A program made the translations under genes and the position numbers. From JBBRUG01 sp038247995 (GTDB lineage: Bacteria; Chloroflexota; Chloroflexia; Chloroflexales; Chloroflexaceae), in NCBI GenBank assembly GCA_038247995.1, contig JBBRUG010000306.1, positions 1-7,396 of the forward strand: a stretch of 7,396 nucleotides of DNA, given 5' to 3'. Below, piece by piece: positions 5,373 to 7,396 of the stretch (position 1 is its first letter; each line of letters begins with the position of its first letter). Below the pieces are notes generated by a model that searched no databases, was not told the origin of the DNA, and saw only the letters and a program-made list of their open reading frames with translations.

Positions 5373-6529
5373 GCATCAAACTGCTGACAATCGATCTCGC
5401 GGAGCCATTGGCCGATCTCACCGGATGCGATGCCTATGATGCGCTCCTGGCGTTGGTGCGCGTCAAGGGGCGGTCGCTTGGTTGGGCCAGAGTGAACCAT
5501 CAGCGCCAGGCGCACGTTGCGGCAAGCTGGCTGCGTGCGGAAATTGCCAACCAGGTGCATTGGGAATTGCTGCCCCACGCCCTGCTCCCAGCCTTTATTC
5601 CTGAGCCGACGCCCACCCCGCCGATCACGGTGATCGTGCTGAGTAAGGCCGATCCGGTTGCATTGGCCGATTGTTTGCACGCCCTGTTAGCCTGCGCCTA
5701 TCCGGAATTTGAATTACTGGTGGTCGATTATGGCGCCCAGCCAATGTCCATCAAGCGCGTCGTCGATCAGTTCCCCGCTGTGCGCTATCTGCGGGCCACA
5801 GCGCCCGGCGCAGGCGCGGCACGCAATCAGGGCGCCGCAATAGCGCGTTATGATCTGGTGGCCTTCCTCGCTGCTGCTTGTTGCCCCGACCCGCACTGGC
5901 TCAGCGCGCTGGCCGCCGGTTTCAGCGTGGCCGATGTGGCCGCCGTAACTGGCCCGGTCGCTCCGCGTGAACTCGCCACACCGGCCCAGCGCCTGTTCGA
6001 AGATGGGTGTGGTGGCCTTGGTCGTGATCCTTACAGCCGCACGGTTCGCCCGGCGACGGCCAGTTTTTCCGAGCGGATCGGCGGCGTGGGCATGGGCAGC
6101 GGCGCGAACCTGGCGCTCCGCGGCGACGTGCTTCGTGCGCTCGGCGGCTTTAATCCAACTCTCGATGCCGGTGCCGACCACGAACTGCTCGTGCGCTTGC
6201 TGGCGCACGGCATGAGCCTGCGCTACAACGGCGACGCGCTCGTTTGGCACGCGCACCCCCGCGATCACCGCGCTCTGGAGCGGGCGCTGTTCGACCGTGG
6301 ACGTAGCCAGGGGGCAGCGCTTATCGCCACCGCGCAGACGGGCGTTTTTGCGCGTACGGCACTGCTGCGTTATGCCGTCTCCATCTGGTTGTGGGGCATC
6401 CTGGGCCGGATCAGACGCCCGGCAGGACTGCCGCAGCGCCTGGCGCTTTTGGAACTGCTCGGCGCACTGAGTAGCCTGACGGCCGATCGAAGATCCTTGA
6501 CATCGCCCCCCGGCGATGCTACCCTGTAG
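5369..6529 (+). CDS. GT2-like protein lacking the DxD motif, candidate pseudo-glycosyltransferase
   Basis: This 386-residue protein is a paralogue of the GT2 enzyme at 2796. It shares the N-terminal module (DLTGCDAYDALLALVRVKGR, 16-35), an identical QFPAVRY (134-140), AARNQGA (150-156), PRELATPAQ (199-207), MGSGANLALRGDVLRALGGF (242-261), GADHEL (268-273) and VWHAHPRD (292-299). The metal/nucleotide site is altered. The paralogue's AFTDDDATVEP aligns without gaps to AFLAAACCPDP (165-175), so three Asp are Ala, encoded GCT GCT GCT at 5870-5878. The CTRNR motif has become LSKAD (91-95), and SDD after VDN is lost, although Asp120 remains. The ORF is full length, so this is not a decayed gene. 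It may be an inactive partner, a glycan-binding subunit or a divergent metal-independent enzyme. GAGGA at 5356-5360 is a good SD, and the ATGA overlap couples it to the previous gene. Hydrophobic stretch at about 330-346. Confidence 0.88.
   Translation: MSIKLLTIDLAEPLADLTGCDAYDALLALVRVKGRSLGWARVNHQRQAHVAASWLRAEIANQVHWELLPHALLPAFIPEPTPTPPITVIVLSKADPVALADCLHALLACAYPEFELLVVDYGAQPMSIKRVVDQFPAVRYLRATAPGAGAARNQGAAIARYDLVAFLAAACCPDPHWLSALAAGFSVADVAAVTGPVAPRELATPAQRLFEDGCGGLGRDPYSRTVRPATASFSERIGGVGMGSGANLALRGDVLRALGGFNPTLDAGADHELLVRLLAHGMSLRYNGDALVWHAHPRDHRALERALFDRGRSQGAALIATAQTGVFARTALLRYAVSIWLWGILGRIRRPAGLPQRLALLELLGALSSLTADRRSLTSPPGDATL
6497..6525 (+). promoter_or_regulatory. possible promoter with embedded hairpin, inside the end of the preceding gene
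   Basis: TTGACA (6497-6502, perfect -35) is followed after 17 bases by TACCCT (6520-6525), which keeps the key TA...T of a -10. Initiation near 6532 would give a leader of about 30 bases containing the SD of the cobalamin-binding gene. ATCGCC (6502-6507) and GGCGAT (6512-6517) form a perfect 6-bp inverted repeat with a CCCC loop in the spacer, a possible operator. No cobalamin-riboswitch-sized leader exists. The -10 is weak and the inverted repeat may be chance. Confidence 0.35.
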
Positions 6530-6561
6530 CCGTTATCGAGCGCGACGTGGAAAGGTCTGGC

Positions 6562-7396
6562 ATGCGCATCGTGTCGCTCCTGCCGAGCACAACCGAGATC
6601 GCGTTCGCGCTTGGCCTCGGTAGCCAGGTTGTTGCCGTTACTCACGAATGCGATTATCCGCCCGCAGCGCGCAGGTTGCCGGTGATTACCTCAAGTGCCC
6701 TCGATCACACCGATGCTTCGTCGGCTGTGATCGATGCCGTTGTTCGCGAGCAACTCCGGGGCGACCTCTCAATCTACCAACTCGATCACGATCTCCTCGC
6801 CCGCCTTGCGCCGGATCTGATTTTGACCCAGGCGCTCTGTGAGGTGTGCGCAGTTTCGTTCGGGATTGTGGAACAGGCCGTAACTGAGCAGAATCTGGCG
6901 GCGCAGATTCTCTCGCTGGAGCCAATTGACGTTGAGGGAATCCTCGGCACCATTCTTGCGGTAAGTAATGCAACCGGCATTCGTGCGCAGGGGTTGGCGC
7001 TTGTCGCTGAACTACGCGCTCGGATCGAGCGAATTCGTGACCGCGCCGAAACGGCTGCCCGCCACCCGCGTGTGCTCTGTCTGGAGTGGTTCGACCCGCT
7101 TTTTGGCCCCGGTCACTGGCTACCCGAACTGGTGCAAATCGCCGGCGGCGCCTGTGTGATTGGCGATATAGGCGCGCCGTCACGCCAGATCAGTTGGAAC
7201 GACGTGGTTGTGGCGCGCCCCGATGTAATCATTCTCACTGCCTGCGGCTTCGATCTTGGTCGGGCTGAGGCTGAAGCGCAAGCAATCTTGCCGCAACGCC
7301 CCGAGTGGGTTGATTTGCCGGCCGTGCGCGAGGGTCGCGTGTTCGTCGTTGATGGGAATACCTACTTCAGCCGCCCTGGCCCACGGATTGTTGCGA
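6562..7396 (+). CDS. BtuF-like cobalamin-binding periplasmic-binding-fold protein, 3' end beyond the window
   Basis: The first 278 codons of a COG0614-type substrate-binding protein are present and the frame is open at the edge. The landmarks fit the 'cobalamin-binding protein' subfamily: RIVSLLPSTTEIAFALGLG (2-20), VAVTHECDYP (24-33), LAPDLILTQALCEVCAVS (82-99) with paired cysteines C93 and C96, the motif EWFDPLFGPGHWLPELVQIA (175-194), and GNTYFSRPGPRIV (265-277) near the expected C-terminal region. Homologues are roughly 280-310 residues, so little is missing. The protein starts directly at the first beta strand with no signal peptide or lipobox, unlike periplasmic BtuF, so it may act in the cytoplasm or leave by an unseen route. 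A role in corrinoid uptake or salvage is family-based inference. AAAGG (6551-6555) lies six bases before the ATG, and the gene starts 32 bases after the GT2 stop. It is probably functionally unrelated to the glycan operon. Confidence 0.88.
   Translation, partial: MRIVSLLPSTTEIAFALGLGSQVVAVTHECDYPPAARRLPVITSSALDHTDASSAVIDAVVREQLRGDLSIYQLDHDLLARLAPDLILTQALCEVCAVSFGIVEQAVTEQNLAAQILSLEPIDVEGILGTILAVSNATGIRAQGLALVAELRARIERIRDRAETAARHPRVLCLEWFDPLFGPGHWLPELVQIAGGACVIGDIGAPSRQISWNDVVVARPDVIILTACGFDLGRAEAEAQAILPQRPEWVDLPAVREGRVFVVDGNTYFSRPGPRIVA

Noticed and set aside
5714..6268. Long minus-strand open frame (184 codons) opposite the third GT2-like gene
   Set aside because: It is antisense to a gene with clear homology to its paralogue. 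Its composition (Ala/Arg/His-rich) is typical of GC-rich antisense frames.

Overview
This GC-rich window most likely comes from a filamentous-phototroph-type Chloroflexota genome (Chloroflexus/Roseiflexus-like). That placement is an inference. It rests on the style of the GT2 glycosyltransferase operon, on a cytosolic-looking BtuF-type protein with a CEVCAVS motif, and on a C-rich CCTCACCCCCC-type intergenic tract. No rRNA or other marker gene is present. No tRNA, CRISPR array or intact insertion sequence was recognised.

Left part (1-1690), minus strand. An ArsR-family repressor (1326-1655) and an SRPBCC/AHSA1-type protein (889-1329) overlap by ATGA. After a 65-base gap comes the 5' third of a class II UvrA-like ABC ATPase gene. 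It is cut off at about residue 246 and ends in unrelated sequence at the window's left edge. The arsR promoter is a perfect consensus (TTGACA-17-TATAAT) with a TATAAG/CTTATA operator-like inverted repeat inside it. The likely start ATG lies exactly where transcription should begin, so the mRNA is probably leaderless. The GTG six codons upstream lies inside the promoter and is unlikely to be the start.

Middle (1656-2177). This is a divergent intergenic region with inverted repeats and a palindrome. On the plus strand it has an extended -10 promoter (TGCTATAAT), then a 5' leader hairpin. The hairpin would hide the Shine-Dalgarno sequence of a possible 58-residue single-span membrane protein (1959-2135).

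Right part (2178-6529), plus strand. This is a compact surface-polysaccharide or glycoconjugate operon: a small SAM-methyltransferase-fold protein and three GT2-family (GT-A fold) proteins. The first and third glycosyltransferases are paralogues sharing an extra N-terminal module of about 75 residues. The third has lost the metal-binding DxD motif: Asp-Asp-Asp in the first aligns with Ala-Ala-Ala in the third. It has also lost most of the N-terminal nucleotide-binding motif, but its ORF is intact and translationally coupled (ATGA) to the middle enzyme. It is therefore a candidate pseudo-glycosyltransferase retained next to its apparently active paralogue, and the most notable item here.

Right edge (6562-7396). 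A BtuF-like cobalamin-binding protein has its own SD and a possible promoter inside the end of the preceding gene. It runs off the window.
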